64,000 nt of DNA from an uncultured Mesonia sp. (GCA_947499595.1 CANMOY010000001.1:186001-250000), one strand, 5' to 3'; numbered from the stretch's first letter, positions 35,062 through 44,479 are shown. The notes: generated by a model not told the origin, from the sequence alone. Numbers and translations are program-made.

Positions 35062-38028
35062 TTAAATTCTTTCTTCTAAAGTGTCGCAATGCATTAGTAT
35101 TTTTTCATCTTCAACAACATCTTGCGTTTCTGATCCGCTTTGACTGGCATCTAAAGTTTTTTGTATCAATTTATTTTTCAAGGTATTGTTTTGAGCACGA
35201 AGTAATTTGTCTTTCTCTAAATCAAAATACAATTTACCATCTACAAAAGTTTTTTCCGCTTTAGCGTAAATAGATAAAGGGTGATCACTCCACAATACCA
35301 AATCGGCGTGTTTACCTTCTTTAATACTTCCTACATACTTATCAATGTGCAATAATTTAGCAGGATTAAGTGTTACTGTTTTCCAAGCATCTTCTTCACT
35401 TAAACCACCATATTTAATGGTTTTTGCTGCTTCTTGATTTAATCTTCTACTCATTTCGGCATCATCAGAGTTTATCGCCGTGACAACGCCTTGATTATGC
35501 AAAATTCCTGCATTATAAGGTATTGCATCATTTACTTCATATTTATAAGCCCACCAATCAGAAAAAGTTGAGGCACCTGCTCCATGTTTCTTCATCTTAT
35601 CGGCAACTTTATATCCTTCTAAAATATGGGTGAATGTATTTACGGTAAAACCGAATTGTTCGGCCACCTTCATAAGCATATTGATTTCACTTTGAACATA
35701 CGAGTGGCACGAGATAAAACGCTTAGAGCGAACAATCTCTAACAAAGTCTCTAATTCGATATCTTTTCGATAGGTTGAATTGTTGTTTTTCTCTTGCTCG
35801 TAGGCTAAAGCCTGATTAAAGTAATCTATATAAACTTGTTCGACCCCCATACGGGTTTGCGGAAAACGATAACCGTTTCCCCAATTGGATTGTTTCACGT
35901 TCTCACCCAATGCAAACTTGATAAATTTAGGGGCTTGTTTAAAGATAAGCTCATCGGGTTGATGCCCCCAGCGTAATTTTAGTATAGCCGATTGACCACC
36001 AATTGGGTTGGCCGAACCGTGTAATAACTGGATGGTAGTTACGCCACCAGCTAAGTTTCTGTAAATGTTAATATCTGTAGGGTCTATAACATCTTCCATT
36101 TGCACTTCTGCGGTTGAATTATGACCAGCTTCATTAACAGCAGAGGCTGCAATATGTGAATGTTCGTCGATAATTCCTGAAGTTAAGTGTTTGCCGGTTG
36201 CATCTATTATAATAGCATTACGGCTTGATAAATCTCGCCCTATTTTATGAATTAAACCGTCTTTTATTAAAACGTCGTAGTTTTCAATAATTCCCAGCTC
36301 CTCATTGGTCCATAGGGTAGCGTTTTTAATTAAAAATTTTTTGGTTTCTGGTAAGGTTTTAAATCCATAGGCCATATTAGGAAATGAAATAGGAGAAAAG
36401 TTTGGTTTTTCCAGGTCTTCTTGCTCATTCTTTGCTTGCTTCTTTTTAAAGTTTTCATCTCGCACAGCTGTTAATTTCCTCTGCTTACCATTTGGCGTGT
36501 TTAACCATATATTTAAACGCTTTTTTTCTCTAGGTGCTTCGATTAGTAACCTATACATTCCCATTTCGTTAGATTCAGGAATTTCGAATACTAATGTTTG
36601 ATCTTTACCTAATTGTTTGTGTTTAAAATCTATTTCTTCTTCATTCCATAGCAATTTAGTGGGTTGTTTTTTTTCAGGTCCATAAACTAACGAAAGCGGA
36701 AAGTCTTTATGATTAACGCTATACTTGCCAGCTATGTTAAGCGTTTCAAGCGCGTTTAAATTATGAAGCTTTCCTTGTACAACATGGGCTAATACATTGC
36801 TATTTTCGTTGAAATAGGGTGTATCTGTAATAAAAAAGTTAGCTAACTTCTCTGTATGCAAGCTTCCTATTTTATTATTTTGCCGAAGCAATTTGGCGGG
36901 CAAGCTTGTTAATGAAGCCAAAGCAACCTCTTGCGGTAGGCCGTATTTTATAGCCAACAATAAATTGCTTTTAAATGAACTGAGATCATCTAATCCGTGG
37001 GTTGTAATGGTAAATGGAATTTCATTTTTATACAATAGCATTAAATTTGCCGGTGCTTGATCCCATCTTTTTAATTTCTTGAGACTAATTTTTTCTGCAA
37101 CGTGTGGATGACTAATTGTGTAGGGTTTAGGAAAGTCAAGGGGTGCAATTATCGTATTGCCCATTTTTCTTAACGTACTTAAATTTTCAAACTCAAACCC
37201 GTTACCCTTGACTAAATATTTTTTACCAAACTCTTCGCCTATTTTTATAGCCCGGAGTTCATCTAAACCATTGTCGGTAATAAAAATTTGAGGTAAATTT
37301 TCTTGTTTTATTAAAGCCTCTAGTGCTAAATCTTGATAATCTGAAATATTGTTTTTATACCAATTGGCATCTAAATAAGTTTGTCTAATTAATGCCATTG
37401 CTCCCATAGTAGAGGTAGGATACATTTGATTAGAGAGAATGCTTTTATCAAAAGAAAGAACTGTACTTGCTTTTTTCTTTATTATACTTTGTATTGCGCC
37501 TTGGTTTTTAACTAAGCTTACAAGACTAGAGGTGCCGCGCATAATTCCATCGGGATAATGTGTATTAACTACACCAAAACCAATTTGCAGAAGTTTCTTA
37601 GCTTCCTCTTCTTCATATTCAAAAAAGTGGCTGGCGTTAGTCTCTGGTCGTATATGGTCATTCCAATAATGGCCTGTCCTAGTGGCATCGTAACCGTTTC
37701 CTTTTTTAGCCTGTTCTTTTGTCGGCTTTTTGATACCAAATTCACTGGTTAAATCAATAAAAGAGGGATATAAGTGTTTGCCATCTAAGTTTATGGAAAT
37801 ATAATTGTCTTCAACAGCAATTTGTTTTGCTATTTTCACAATCTTGCCCTTAAAAACAAGTAAATCTCCTTTAAAAGGTTTTTCATTCGGATTGTGAATA
37901 ATTGCATTTTGATATAGGGTATAGGCATCGTACCTGCTTTTTACCCCATCGTTTTTAGGGAAATATTCTTGGGCTTTCGCTGTAGTAAATAGGAGCAATA
38001 TCCCAAAATAGGTTAAAAGATTTCTCAT
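35062..38028 (-). CDS. Two-module exported amidohydrolase
   Basis: 988 residues with signal peptide (LTYFGILLLFTTAKAQ). The N-terminal module (about 20-430) has an amidohydrolase-like frame but reads YPSFIDLTSEFG where HxH is expected. A linker with charged stretches follows. The C-terminal module (about 590-970) is complete: DEHSH with H623 and H625, ISCHSY, NTFTHILEGY, AINSDDAEM and VGSIKEGKHADLVLWSDHPL. So one active and one degenerate module are fused. The substrate (cyclic imide, dipeptide or similar) is unknown. First gene of the operon with the 435-residue relative and the RNA methyltransferase. Confidence 0.9.
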   Translation of the reverse strand: MRNLLTYFGILLLFTTAKAQEYFPKNDGVKSRYDAYTLYQNAIIHNPNEKPFKGDLLVFKGKIVKIAKQIAVEDNYISINLDGKHLYPSFIDLTSEFGIKKPTKEQAKKGNGYDATRTGHYWNDHIRPETNASHFFEYEEEEAKKLLQIGFGVVNTHYPDGIMRGTSSLVSLVKNQGAIQSIIKKKASTVLSFDKSILSNQMYPTSTMGAMALIRQTYLDANWYKNNISDYQDLALEALIKQENLPQIFITDNGLDELRAIKIGEEFGKKYLVKGNGFEFENLSTLRKMGNTIIAPLDFPKPYTISHPHVAEKISLKKLKRWDQAPANLMLLYKNEIPFTITTHGLDDLSSFKSNLLLAIKYGLPQEVALASLTSLPAKLLRQNNKIGSLHTEKLANFFITDTPYFNENSNVLAHVVQGKLHNLNALETLNIAGKYSVNHKDFPLSLVYGPEKKQPTKLLWNEEEIDFKHKQLGKDQTLVFEIPESNEMGMYRLLIEAPREKKRLNIWLNTPNGKQRKLTAVRDENFKKKQAKNEQEDLEKPNFSPISFPNMAYGFKTLPETKKFLIKNATLWTNEELGIIENYDVLIKDGLIHKIGRDLSSRNAIIIDATGKHLTSGIIDEHSHIAASAVNEAGHNSTAEVQMEDVIDPTDINIYRNLAGGVTTIQLLHGSANPIGGQSAILKLRWGHQPDELIFKQAPKFIKFALGENVKQSNWGNGYRFPQTRMGVEQVYIDYFNQALAYEQEKNNNSTYRKDIELETLLEIVRSKRFISCHSYVQSEINMLMKVAEQFGFTVNTFTHILEGYKVADKMKKHGAGASTFSDWWAYKYEVNDAIPYNAGILHNQGVVTAINSDDAEMSRRLNQEAAKTIKYGGLSEEDAWKTVTLNPAKLLHIDKYVGSIKEGKHADLVLWSDHPLSIYAKAEKTFVDGKLYFDLEKDKLLRAQNNTLKNKLIQKTLDASQSGSETQDVVEDEKILMHCDTLEERI

Positions 38029-38150
38029 TCTCTTTAAATTTAAGGCCTAAAAATAGTAAAATAATTTAACCTAACTCTTTTGAATTCTTCCATTAAATAC
38101 GCTCCATTTATTAATTCAGAACGAGATTGCTTTACATTATGAGTGAAAGG

Positions 38151-39230
38151 TTAATACGTGGCAAGCGTTTTGGTCTGATAAAAATCATTAACCAATAAAG
38201 CAACGACATAATTATAACTTTTCATTCCCAGTGGTTGATTATTGGCTTTTAAAAATTGATTATAAAATGACTTAAAAAGTGGTTCCAACGGATTTTGATG
38301 CGCCTGCCAGAAATCACCTACTTCTTGGTAATTTTGGAGTACACCAGTATTAAGTAAACCAATTAAATTATCGGCTTGACAGGGGTCTTTTTGCATAAGA
38401 TCGCCTAAGCAATATTGCAAAGCAAAAGCATAACCGGCATAACGAATGGCAGCATTGCTATGATTCATACTTACTTTGCAAGCAATAAAATTAGCCTCAT
38501 TCTCTTTAGCATACCCAATTTGATGACCTATTTCATGGCTGGTAGTGGTGGGTAGCTTAAATAAAGGTATTCGCGTATTAACTTGCGCCTCGTTGGTTAA
38601 TGGATTTAAATAACCATTAAACCCCATATAGCTCAGGGGGATGCTTAGTAATGAGGGTTTTATACTGGGGTTTTCATAAATGAAATTTGCGTTGGTTTTG
38701 GACAGATGATGGTAGCCTTCTGTCATTAACCGTCCAACTTCAAATTTATGAAAAGAAAACTCCACTGGTTTGTTTTCATTTTGGGTGAGTTGTAACTGAA
38801 GTTTATTTGTTTTTTCAATTAAATGCTCGGTATAATTATTTAATTCGGGTAAATTATAATCCGCTTTAAGCTGAAGGCTGTGATGCAAAGGTTGCCTATA
38901 AAAATTATATCCCCAGAATAAATGGAAAAAAAATATTAGGATAGAAAAGAAAGCTAATAACTCTACTGCCCATTTGCTAAATGCAAGGAATTTATTTCTA
39001 ATACGCTTATAAATCCAGCGAAGACTGATAAAAATAAGCACCCCATATAAAACATCACCTACAGAAAAGGGTATAAAACCAAAAGCCAAACGAAGTAAAC
39101 TGGCGAGATAAGGATAAATGCCTTGACTGTAATATTGTTCTACCCATTGTGGTTGTGTTTTTAAAAACTGCAATAACATAATTTGAATGGGTAAGAAAAT
39201 TGCAAAAGCAATGAGAACTTTTCTTTTCAA
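38151..39230 (-). CDS. DUF3810 membrane protein with a zincin motif
   Basis: 359 residues. Three N-terminal transmembrane helices (VLIAFAIFLPIQIML, VGDVLYGVLIFISL, LLAFFSILIFFFHLF) are followed by a periplasmic or cytosolic domain. It contains HEIGH at 232-236 with a downstream glutamate E245 in ENEANF, the HExxH...E arrangement of gluzincin-type metalloproteases. The family is DUF3810. The start is TTG at 39230, preceded by a candidate -7 box (TACATTTG) 11 nt upstream. The proteolytic role is inferred. Confidence 0.85.
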   Translation of the reverse strand: MKRKVLIAFAIFLPIQIMLLQFLKTQPQWVEQYYSQGIYPYLASLLRLAFGFIPFSVGDVLYGVLIFISLRWIYKRIRNKFLAFSKWAVELLAFFSILIFFFHLFWGYNFYRQPLHHSLQLKADYNLPELNNYTEHLIEKTNKLQLQLTQNENKPVEFSFHKFEVGRLMTEGYHHLSKTNANFIYENPSIKPSLLSIPLSYMGFNGYLNPLTNEAQVNTRIPLFKLPTTTSHEIGHQIGYAKENEANFIACKVSMNHSNAAIRYAGYAFALQYCLGDLMQKDPCQADNLIGLLNTGVLQNYQEVGDFWQAHQNPLEPLFKSFYNQFLKANNQPLGMKSYNYVVALLVNDFYQTKTLATY

Positions 39231-39241
39231 ATTTTTTATTT

Positions 39242-39249
39242 CAAATGTA
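39242..39249 (-). promoter_or_regulatory. Candidate -7 box of the DUF3810 gene (TACATTTG)
   Basis: The minus strand reads TACATTTG, a match to TAnnTTTG, 11 nt upstream of the TTG start at 39230. The implied leader is only about 5 nt. No clear -33 TTG at the right distance. Confidence 0.4.
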
Positions 39250-39299
39250 AAGAAAAACCAATAAAAACGGGTATATTTTTATTCTTCTTACAGAAACAA

Positions 39300-39307
39300 T
39301 ACCTTTG
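39300..39307 (+). promoter_or_regulatory. Candidate -7 box of pepD (TACCTTTG)
   Basis: TACCTTTG matches TAnnTTTG and lies 23 nt upstream of the ATG at 39331. It overlaps the GTG at 39307 that would otherwise extend the frame, which argues that the ATG at 39331 is the true start. A -33 TTG is not evident. Confidence 0.5.
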
Positions 39308-39330
39308 TGAAATATATAAAAATACAGAGC

Positions 39331-40788
39331 ATGAACGAAGAAATAAGAAATTTAGAGCCTAAAGCGATTTGGAATAATTTTGCAGACTTGAATGCTGTAC
39401 CAAGGCCTTCAAAAAAGGAGGAAAGGGTGATTGCCTTTATGAAAGCTTTTGGTGAAAAATTAAATTTATCAACACAAGTTGATCAAATTGGAAATGTAGT
39501 GATAAAAAAGCCAGCTACACCAGGATATGAGGACAGACAAACTATTGTATTGCAGTCTCACCTTGATATGGTTCATCAAAAAAATAACGACACCGATTTT
39601 GATTTTGATACGCAGGGAATAGAAATGTACGTTGAAGGAGACTGGGTGAAAGCAAAAGGAACTACCCTAGGAGCCGATAATGGCTTAGGAGTAGCAACTA
39701 TTATGGCTATTCTTGAAAGCGATACCATCGAGCATCCGGCAATTGAAGCTTTATTTACCATTGATGAAGAAACCGGAATGACGGGAGCAAAAGAATTAGA
39801 TGACAGTATTCTCGAAGGCACTATTTTACTTAATCTGGATACCGAAGAAGATGATGAAATTGGTATTGGTTGTGCCGGTGGTATAGATCTTACTGCTACG
39901 CGAAATTATGATCAAGAAAAATCGCCGACAGATTCTACAGCTATTAAAATTATTGTGAATGGTTTAAATGGAGGTCATTCGGGTATGGATATCATTAAAG
40001 GTTTAGGAAACGCAAATAAATTAATGAATAGAATTTTATTGGCTACTCAAGAAAATGGACTTCGTGTTGCCGAAATTCAAGGGGGCGGCCTTAGAAATGC
40101 TATTCCTAGAGAAAGTGTTGCAAAGGTAGTAGTAGCCAATGATCAATTAGACGCATTTAAAGCTAACTTTAATGATATTGCACACGCCATCAAGGCAGAA
40201 TATAATGGATTAGAGGAAGAATTAAATATACAATTTGAAGAGATCGAAAGTATTAAAAAAGTAATGGCTGTTGCCGATCAAAAATTAGTATTAAATAGTT
40301 TAGCCGCGGCACATAATGGAGTGTTTAGAATGAGTCCTGCCGTTGAAGGTTTGGTTGAAACTTCAAATAATATCGCTAAGGTAAGTTTGAGTGCTGGTGA
40401 AATTAAAATACTCTGTTTGACGCGGTCTTCTGTTGAATCTTCGAAGCATAATTTGGTATCTGGCCTAAAAGCTAGTTTTGAATTAGGCGGTTTTAAGGTG
40501 GATTTAAGTGGGGATTACCCGGGTTGGGCTCCGAATCCAAATTCACAAATGGTGAAAAATCTTGCAGAATTATATGTAAGGCAGAATGGTGAAGAAGCCA
40601 ATGTAGCCGCATGTCACGCAGGATTAGAATGTGGAATCATAGGTAGCCACTATCCAAAAATGGACATGGTTTCTTTTGGCCCAACAATACGAGGTGCACA
40701 CTCACCCGATGAGCGGGCGAGTATTTCGTCTACCCAGAAATTTTGGAAATTTTTATTAGAAGCATTAAAAGAAATACCAAAAAAATAA
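39331..40788 (+). CDS. pepD: Cytosolic non-specific / aminoacyl-histidine dipeptidase (M20)
   Basis: Dizinc dipeptidase of the PepD type, about 485 residues from the chosen start. Metal and catalytic residues are H77 (QSHLDMVHQ), bridging D116 (GADNGLG), and E146/E147 (DEETGMTG), with the dimerisation lid domain in the middle and HAGLECG plus GPTIRGAHSPDE near the end. The frame extends 8 codons upstream to a GTG, but that codon lies inside the promoter box, so I start at MNEEIRNLEP. Monogenic, with a terminator directly behind. Confidence 0.95.
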   Translation: MNEEIRNLEPKAIWNNFADLNAVPRPSKKEERVIAFMKAFGEKLNLSTQVDQIGNVVIKKPATPGYEDRQTIVLQSHLDMVHQKNNDTDFDFDTQGIEMYVEGDWVKAKGTTLGADNGLGVATIMAILESDTIEHPAIEALFTIDEETGMTGAKELDDSILEGTILLNLDTEEDDEIGIGCAGGIDLTATRNYDQEKSPTDSTAIKIIVNGLNGGHSGMDIIKGLGNANKLMNRILLATQENGLRVAEIQGGGLRNAIPRESVAKVVVANDQLDAFKANFNDIAHAIKAEYNGLEEELNIQFEEIESIKKVMAVADQKLVLNSLAAAHNGVFRMSPAVEGLVETSNNIAKVSLSAGEIKILCLTRSSVESSKHNLVSGLKASFELGGFKVDLSGDYPGWAPNPNSQMVKNLAELYVRQNGEEANVAACHAGLECGIIGSHYPKMDMVSFGPTIRGAHSPDERASISSTQKFWKFLLEALKEIPKK

Positions 40789-40797
40789 AAACTAATT

Positions 40798-40831
40798 AAA
40801 AAAAGCTTAGCATTTCGCTAAGCTTTTTTTT
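40798..40831. terminator. Bidirectional terminator between pepD and the aldo/keto reductase
   Basis: A7, stem GCTTAGC, loop ATTTC, stem GCTAAGC, T8. The A/T flanks extend the stem and supply a T tract on either strand. The genes on both sides converge on it (pepD stop at 40788, reductase stop at 40839). Confidence 0.88.
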
Positions 40832-40838
40832 GTAAAAA

Positions 40839-41789
40839 TTATTCGTCGTAGATATTACTATAAGGATTGCCTGGAGTTACAAAAAATTCACCATTAACGT
40901 ATCGATAGTGTTTATCTAAGTGTTTAATTTTTTCTAAGTCTTCACGGTCTAAATTTATAGTTAAGCTATTTAAATTCTCTTTTAACCGGTGAGTATTGGT
41001 AGACTTGGGTATAACTGCATTTCCTTGTTGTACAGACCAATTAATTAATACTTGTGCAGCACTAGCATCATGCTTTTCGGCTATTTTTAGGATGGTTTCG
41101 TTTTCTAAAAGAGAAGGCTCGTTCTCGGCCTTCATCTCTGGTATGCGGTCTTGACTTCCCAAAGGTGAATATGCCGTTAATAAAATATTATTTTCTGTAC
41201 AAAAATTATGTAATTCGTTTTGTTGTAAATAGGGGTGGAGTTCTACTTGATTCATTTCTGGATAATCCTCTGTTTTATCCATTAAATCTTTCAATTTTTT
41301 TATACTAAAATTTGAAACCCCAATATGTTTAACCAAGCCTTGCTTTTTTGCCTCAAGCATAGCTTCCCAAGTTTCGATTATAGGAGCTTCTTCTAAAGAA
41401 AGATAATCACTATCTTGCTGAGGGAAATTTGTTACTTCTGGTTTAAAAGCTACAGGCCAGTGAATTAAATAAAGGTCTAGATATTCTAATTGTAAATCGG
41501 ATAAAGTCTTTTTTAGGGCCGGAATTACATCTTCTTTTAAGTGCGCATTATTCCATAACTTTGAAGTTATGAACACGTCCTCACGTGCAATGTCCTCTTG
41601 TTTAAAAACTGTACTAAAAGCTTTACCTATTGCAGCCTCATTGCCATAAGTTGCAGCACAATCTATATGTCTATACCCTTGCTTTAACGCTGTATAAATG
41701 GCTTCTTCAATTTCTTCATCGCTTGATTTCCACGTGCCCAAGCCAATTGAAGGTAGCGAGTCTCCATTTTTAAATTTTAATTCTTTCAT
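40839..41789 (-). CDS. Aldo/keto reductase
   Basis: 316-residue NADPH-dependent carbonyl reductase of the AKR (beta/alpha)8 fold. The catalytic tetrad is visible: D43, Y48 (CAATYGNEA), K77 (ITSKLWNN) and H110 (LYLIHWP). GVSNFSIKKL, the Q of NQVELHPYL and the C-terminal cofactor segment VIPKSTNTHRLKEN are present. The substrate cannot be predicted. Single gene between terminator and xerD. The minus strand upstream has TACCTTTA, one base off a -7 box. Confidence 0.93.
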   Translation of the reverse strand: MKELKFKNGDSLPSIGLGTWKSSDEEIEEAIYTALKQGYRHIDCAATYGNEAAIGKAFSTVFKQEDIAREDVFITSKLWNNAHLKEDVIPALKKTLSDLQLEYLDLYLIHWPVAFKPEVTNFPQQDSDYLSLEEAPIIETWEAMLEAKKQGLVKHIGVSNFSIKKLKDLMDKTEDYPEMNQVELHPYLQQNELHNFCTENNILLTAYSPLGSQDRIPEMKAENEPSLLENETILKIAEKHDASAAQVLINWSVQQGNAVIPKSTNTHRLKENLNSLTINLDREDLEKIKHLDKHYRYVNGEFFVTPGNPYSNIYDE

Positions 41790-41853
41790 TTTTATTTTAA
41801 AGGTAAAAACTTGTCCGGAAAGCCCAGCCTAAAAAGCTTAGTTTAATAAAAAT

Positions 41854-42756
41854 TTAATATTTAGTTCGTGGGTGAAAATTTTCCATAACGGTTTTAAGAT
41901 GTGATCTATCTAAATGCATATATACCTCTGTTGTTGTAATACTTTCGTGTCCTAGCATTTGCTGTATGCTGCGAAGATCTGCACCATTTTCAAGAAGGTG
42001 AGTGGCAAAAGAATGTCTAAAGGTATGCGGACTTATATTTTTTTTGATGCCAGCAAGTTTGCAGAATTTTTTAACTAGGGTAAAAATCATAGCTCGGGTA
42101 AGCTGTTTACCTCTTCGGTTTAAAAATAAGGTGTCAATATCTTCTTCTTTGACCGGATCTAAAATTCTTACTTCGCTTATATAAAATTTAATGTAGGCAA
42201 TGAGACTTTCTGTTACTGGAACCAAACGTTGCTTGTTACCCTTACCTGTAATTTTTATGAAACCTTCCTCAAAGAATAAATCAGATAACTTTAGGTTTAC
42301 TAATTCCGACACTCTTAATCCACAACCATATAAAGTCTCTAAAATAACACGGTTTCTTTCACCTTGAGGATGACTCAAATCTATTGCACCTATAATTTTA
42401 TCTATTTCATTAACACTTAAAGTATCGGGTAGTTTTCTGCCGATCTTTGGTGTTTCTACTAGCTCCATTGGGTTATCTTCCCTATAGTTTTCGTTAATTA
42501 AAAACTCGAAAAAACTTTTTAAACCAGAAATTATACGGGCTTGGGAACGTGCATTAACAACTTTGTTTAACTCAAATAGAAAACTATGAATGGTGGTATC
42601 TTTAACCTCAACGAGTGATTCCGATAAATTATCTTGTTCTAAAAATTTGGTTAATTTAACAATATCTAATTCATAATTCACGATAGAATTGTAAGATAAA
42701 CCGCGCTCCAATTTAAGGTAAGTCTTATAATTCTGAATGAGTTGGCTTGATTCCAT
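41854..42756 (-). CDS. xerD: Tyrosine recombinase XerD
   Basis: 300-residue site-specific recombinase that resolves chromosome dimers at dif. An N-terminal SAM-like core-binding domain (1-105) precedes the catalytic domain with R148 (GCGLRVSE), K172, H244/R247 (SPHTFRHSFA), H270 (MLGHESI) and the nucleophile Y279 (TTEVYMH). No phage or integron context is seen, so it is the housekeeping enzyme; XerC versus XerD naming is by similarity. No dif-like site was recognised in the window. Confidence 0.95.
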   Translation of the reverse strand: MESSQLIQNYKTYLKLERGLSYNSIVNYELDIVKLTKFLEQDNLSESLVEVKDTTIHSFLFELNKVVNARSQARIISGLKSFFEFLINENYREDNPMELVETPKIGRKLPDTLSVNEIDKIIGAIDLSHPQGERNRVILETLYGCGLRVSELVNLKLSDLFFEEGFIKITGKGNKQRLVPVTESLIAYIKFYISEVRILDPVKEEDIDTLFLNRRGKQLTRAMIFTLVKKFCKLAGIKKNISPHTFRHSFATHLLENGADLRSIQQMLGHESITTTEVYMHLDRSHLKTVMENFHPRTKY

Positions 42757-42841
42757 ACGGTAAAAATAAACATTTAATGGGTATCTTAGACATTAGGGAA
42801 ACTTTAGTGAGTACTTAATATATCTTTAAGAGACTGAGCCG

Positions 42842-42849
42842 TATGTTTG
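42842..42849 (+). promoter_or_regulatory. Candidate -7 box for the 206-residue barrel gene (TATGTTTG)
   Basis: TATGTTTG matches TAnnTTTG and lies 24 nt upstream of the ATG at 42874, a spacing shared by several other genes in this window. The -33 region has only TTTA. Confidence 0.5.
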
Positions 42850-42873
42850 CTGTAAATCATTAAAAAATAAATT

Positions 42874-43494
42874 ATGAAAAAATTAGTTTTAACTGCATTT
42901 ATTGCAGCAGCAGGAATTTTTGGCGTTCAAGCTCAAGCCAATTCAGATTTGGTTAAATTAGGTGTAAAAGGGGGAATAAACCTGGCTACAGTAACTGGGG
43001 ATGATTTTGATAGCCCAGATTCTAGAACGAGTTTTAATGCTGGTTTTGTAGCCGAAGTTCCTTTTTCTGAGCGCTTTTCTGTGCAAGGAGAGGTATTGTA
43101 CTCGGGTCAAGGCTTTGATGCAGTGCGAGTAGACCAAGATAATTTTTTAGATAATGATGAAAATATCGAGGTACAATTAGATTATATTCAAATCCCTTTA
43201 CTTGCAAAAATATATTTGGTTGAAGGTTTAAGTGTAAGCGCAGGACCACAAATAGGTTTCTTAGTAAATGACGAAATAGATTATAAGCCTAATAGCGATA
43301 GTGGAGACATTGATATTGATGGCGCTTTAGAACCAGAAGATATTGACATTAGTTTAGCAGCTGGTCTTGAGTATGCTTTTGATAACGGATTTTTTATAAG
43401 TGGGCGCTATAACTACGGGTTTAGCGAAATTATAAAAGATGTAGATGTACACAACTCTGTTTTGCAATTCGGTATTGGGTATACTTTTAAATAA
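42874..43494 (+). CDS. Porin-family small outer-membrane beta-barrel
   Basis: 206 residues with a clean signal peptide (LVLTAFIAAAGIFGVQAQ). Repeated amphipathic strands (LGVKGGINLATV, FNAGFVAEVPFSERFSVQGEVLYS, IQIPLLAKIYLVEGLSVSAGPQIGF) and the C-terminal FGIGYTFK ending in an aromatic-basic tail fit an eight-stranded barrel of the OMP_b-brl_2 type. An acidic surface loop lies between strands. Function unknown. Own promoter and terminator, so monocistronic. Confidence 0.9.
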   Translation: MKKLVLTAFIAAAGIFGVQAQANSDLVKLGVKGGINLATVTGDDFDSPDSRTSFNAGFVAEVPFSERFSVQGEVLYSGQGFDAVRVDQDNFLDNDENIEVQLDYIQIPLLAKIYLVEGLSVSAGPQIGFLVNDEIDYKPNSDSGDIDIDGALEPEDIDISLAAGLEYAFDNGFFISGRYNYGFSEIIKDVDVHNSVLQFGIGYTFK

Positions 43495-43509
43495 CATGAA
43501 TTTAGATTG

Positions 43510-43544
43510 AAAAAAAGCGATTGAGTTATTCAATCGCTTTTTTT
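43510..43544. terminator. Bidirectional terminator between two barrel genes
   Basis: A7-GCGATTGA, loop GTTAT, TCAATCGC-T7. A perfect stem of at least nine pairs with A/T flanks on both sides, placed between convergent genes ending at 43494 (+) and 43559 (-). Confidence 0.9.
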
Positions 43545-43558
43545 ATGGCTTAAGTTTT

Positions 43559-44149
43559 TTAAAACTTATAAATAAGTCCAAAATTTATATCATTTGTATC
43601 AATACCAAAATCAAAACGTTTGGTAGCTTCGGCTCCATCACTATCCGGTTTAGCCGAACTATAACCTAGGATTCCAACACTTGCCTCGATAGCAAAGTTG
43701 TTTGATAAAAAATAACTAACACCAGGCATAAACCCAATATTTAAACCGTTTACTTTATTATCAAAAATATCTTTGGTGTGCCCATATCCTAAATTTAATT
43801 CACCATAGGGGGTAAAGCGTTTTCCTGGTAAAAGGTAATAGCGACCAAATACTCCTACTTCAAAAGTTGAATTATCCACGGTATCACGGCCTCTTGAATC
43901 TTCTGCAGTATTCTTACTGTACCCTAACTGAGCACCGACAGCAAAGAAGTCATTTACAAAATAACCAAAACGCGGAATAATGTTAAAATTACTTGATTTA
44001 GAATCATCTGGATTTTTTGTAGTGCTGTAACCTACAGATCCAGATATAAACATGTCTCCGGTATCAAATCCTGGATTTTCTCCAGTTTCTTGAGCTTGAG
44101 CAAAAGTCAGGCTAAATACCGCCACTGCGCTTAAAATAAACTTTTTCAT
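43559..44149 (-). CDS. Outer-membrane beta-barrel protein
   Basis: 196 residues, signal peptide FILSAVAVFSLTFAQAQ. Strands such as MFISGSVGYSTTKN, FNIIPRFGYFVNDFFAVGAQLGYS, FEVGVFGRYYLLPGKRFTPYGELNLGYGH and the terminal FGLIYKF describe an eight-stranded barrel (OmpA/OmpW-like size). It is not closely similar to the neighbouring barrels by eye. Function unknown. Convergent with the 42874 gene and divergent from the 44480 gene. Confidence 0.9.
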   Translation of the reverse strand: MKKFILSAVAVFSLTFAQAQETGENPGFDTGDMFISGSVGYSTTKNPDDSKSSNFNIIPRFGYFVNDFFAVGAQLGYSKNTAEDSRGRDTVDNSTFEVGVFGRYYLLPGKRFTPYGELNLGYGHTKDIFDNKVNGLNIGFMPGVSYFLSNNFAIEASVGILGYSSAKPDSDGAEATKRFDFGIDTNDINFGLIYKF

Positions 44150-44479
44150 TTTATGTATAGTTTTAAATTTAGAGCAAAGTTAATCACCACTTTTTAAATT
44201 TTATTTATAGAAATTGTTCTCATTTAATTCAAATTAAAGTGTAATTGATTTAAATATTTATGTTTTTAGGAATGAAAGGAGGCTTTGGAGCAAAACAATT
44301 ATCAAAAAATGATTTTTTTAAGAGATTTTTGAAATATGACATTTAACAAAAAATTAAACTATAAAAATACCTGAATAAGCTTACCTAGGCTTAGACTTCA
44401 ATACAAAATTAATAAGGGGGTTCCAGAAATAAATTGCATTTTCTTTTGTACATTCGCTTTAACTTAAAATAAAAATAGA
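44150..44479. other. 330-bp divergent intergenic region between two barrel genes
   Basis: AT-rich. It holds one candidate promoter box for the left gene (44175-44182, minus strand). Upstream of the right gene I find only TACATTCG, one base from a -7 box, without a properly spaced TTG. I see no open frame of note, no RNA gene and no strong hairpin. The length is unusual for this compact region, so further regulatory sites are possible. Confidence 0.5.
44175..44182 (-). promoter_or_regulatory. Candidate -7 box for the 196-residue barrel gene (TAACTTTG)
   Basis: The minus strand reads TAACTTTG, matching TAnnTTTG, 25 nt upstream of the ATG at 44149. No clear TTG at -33. Confidence 0.5.

Noticed and set aside
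39307-39330. GTG start of pepD eight codons upstream
   Set aside because: The codon overlaps the TACCTTTG promoter box, so it would not be transcribed; the ATG at 39331 begins the conserved N-terminus.
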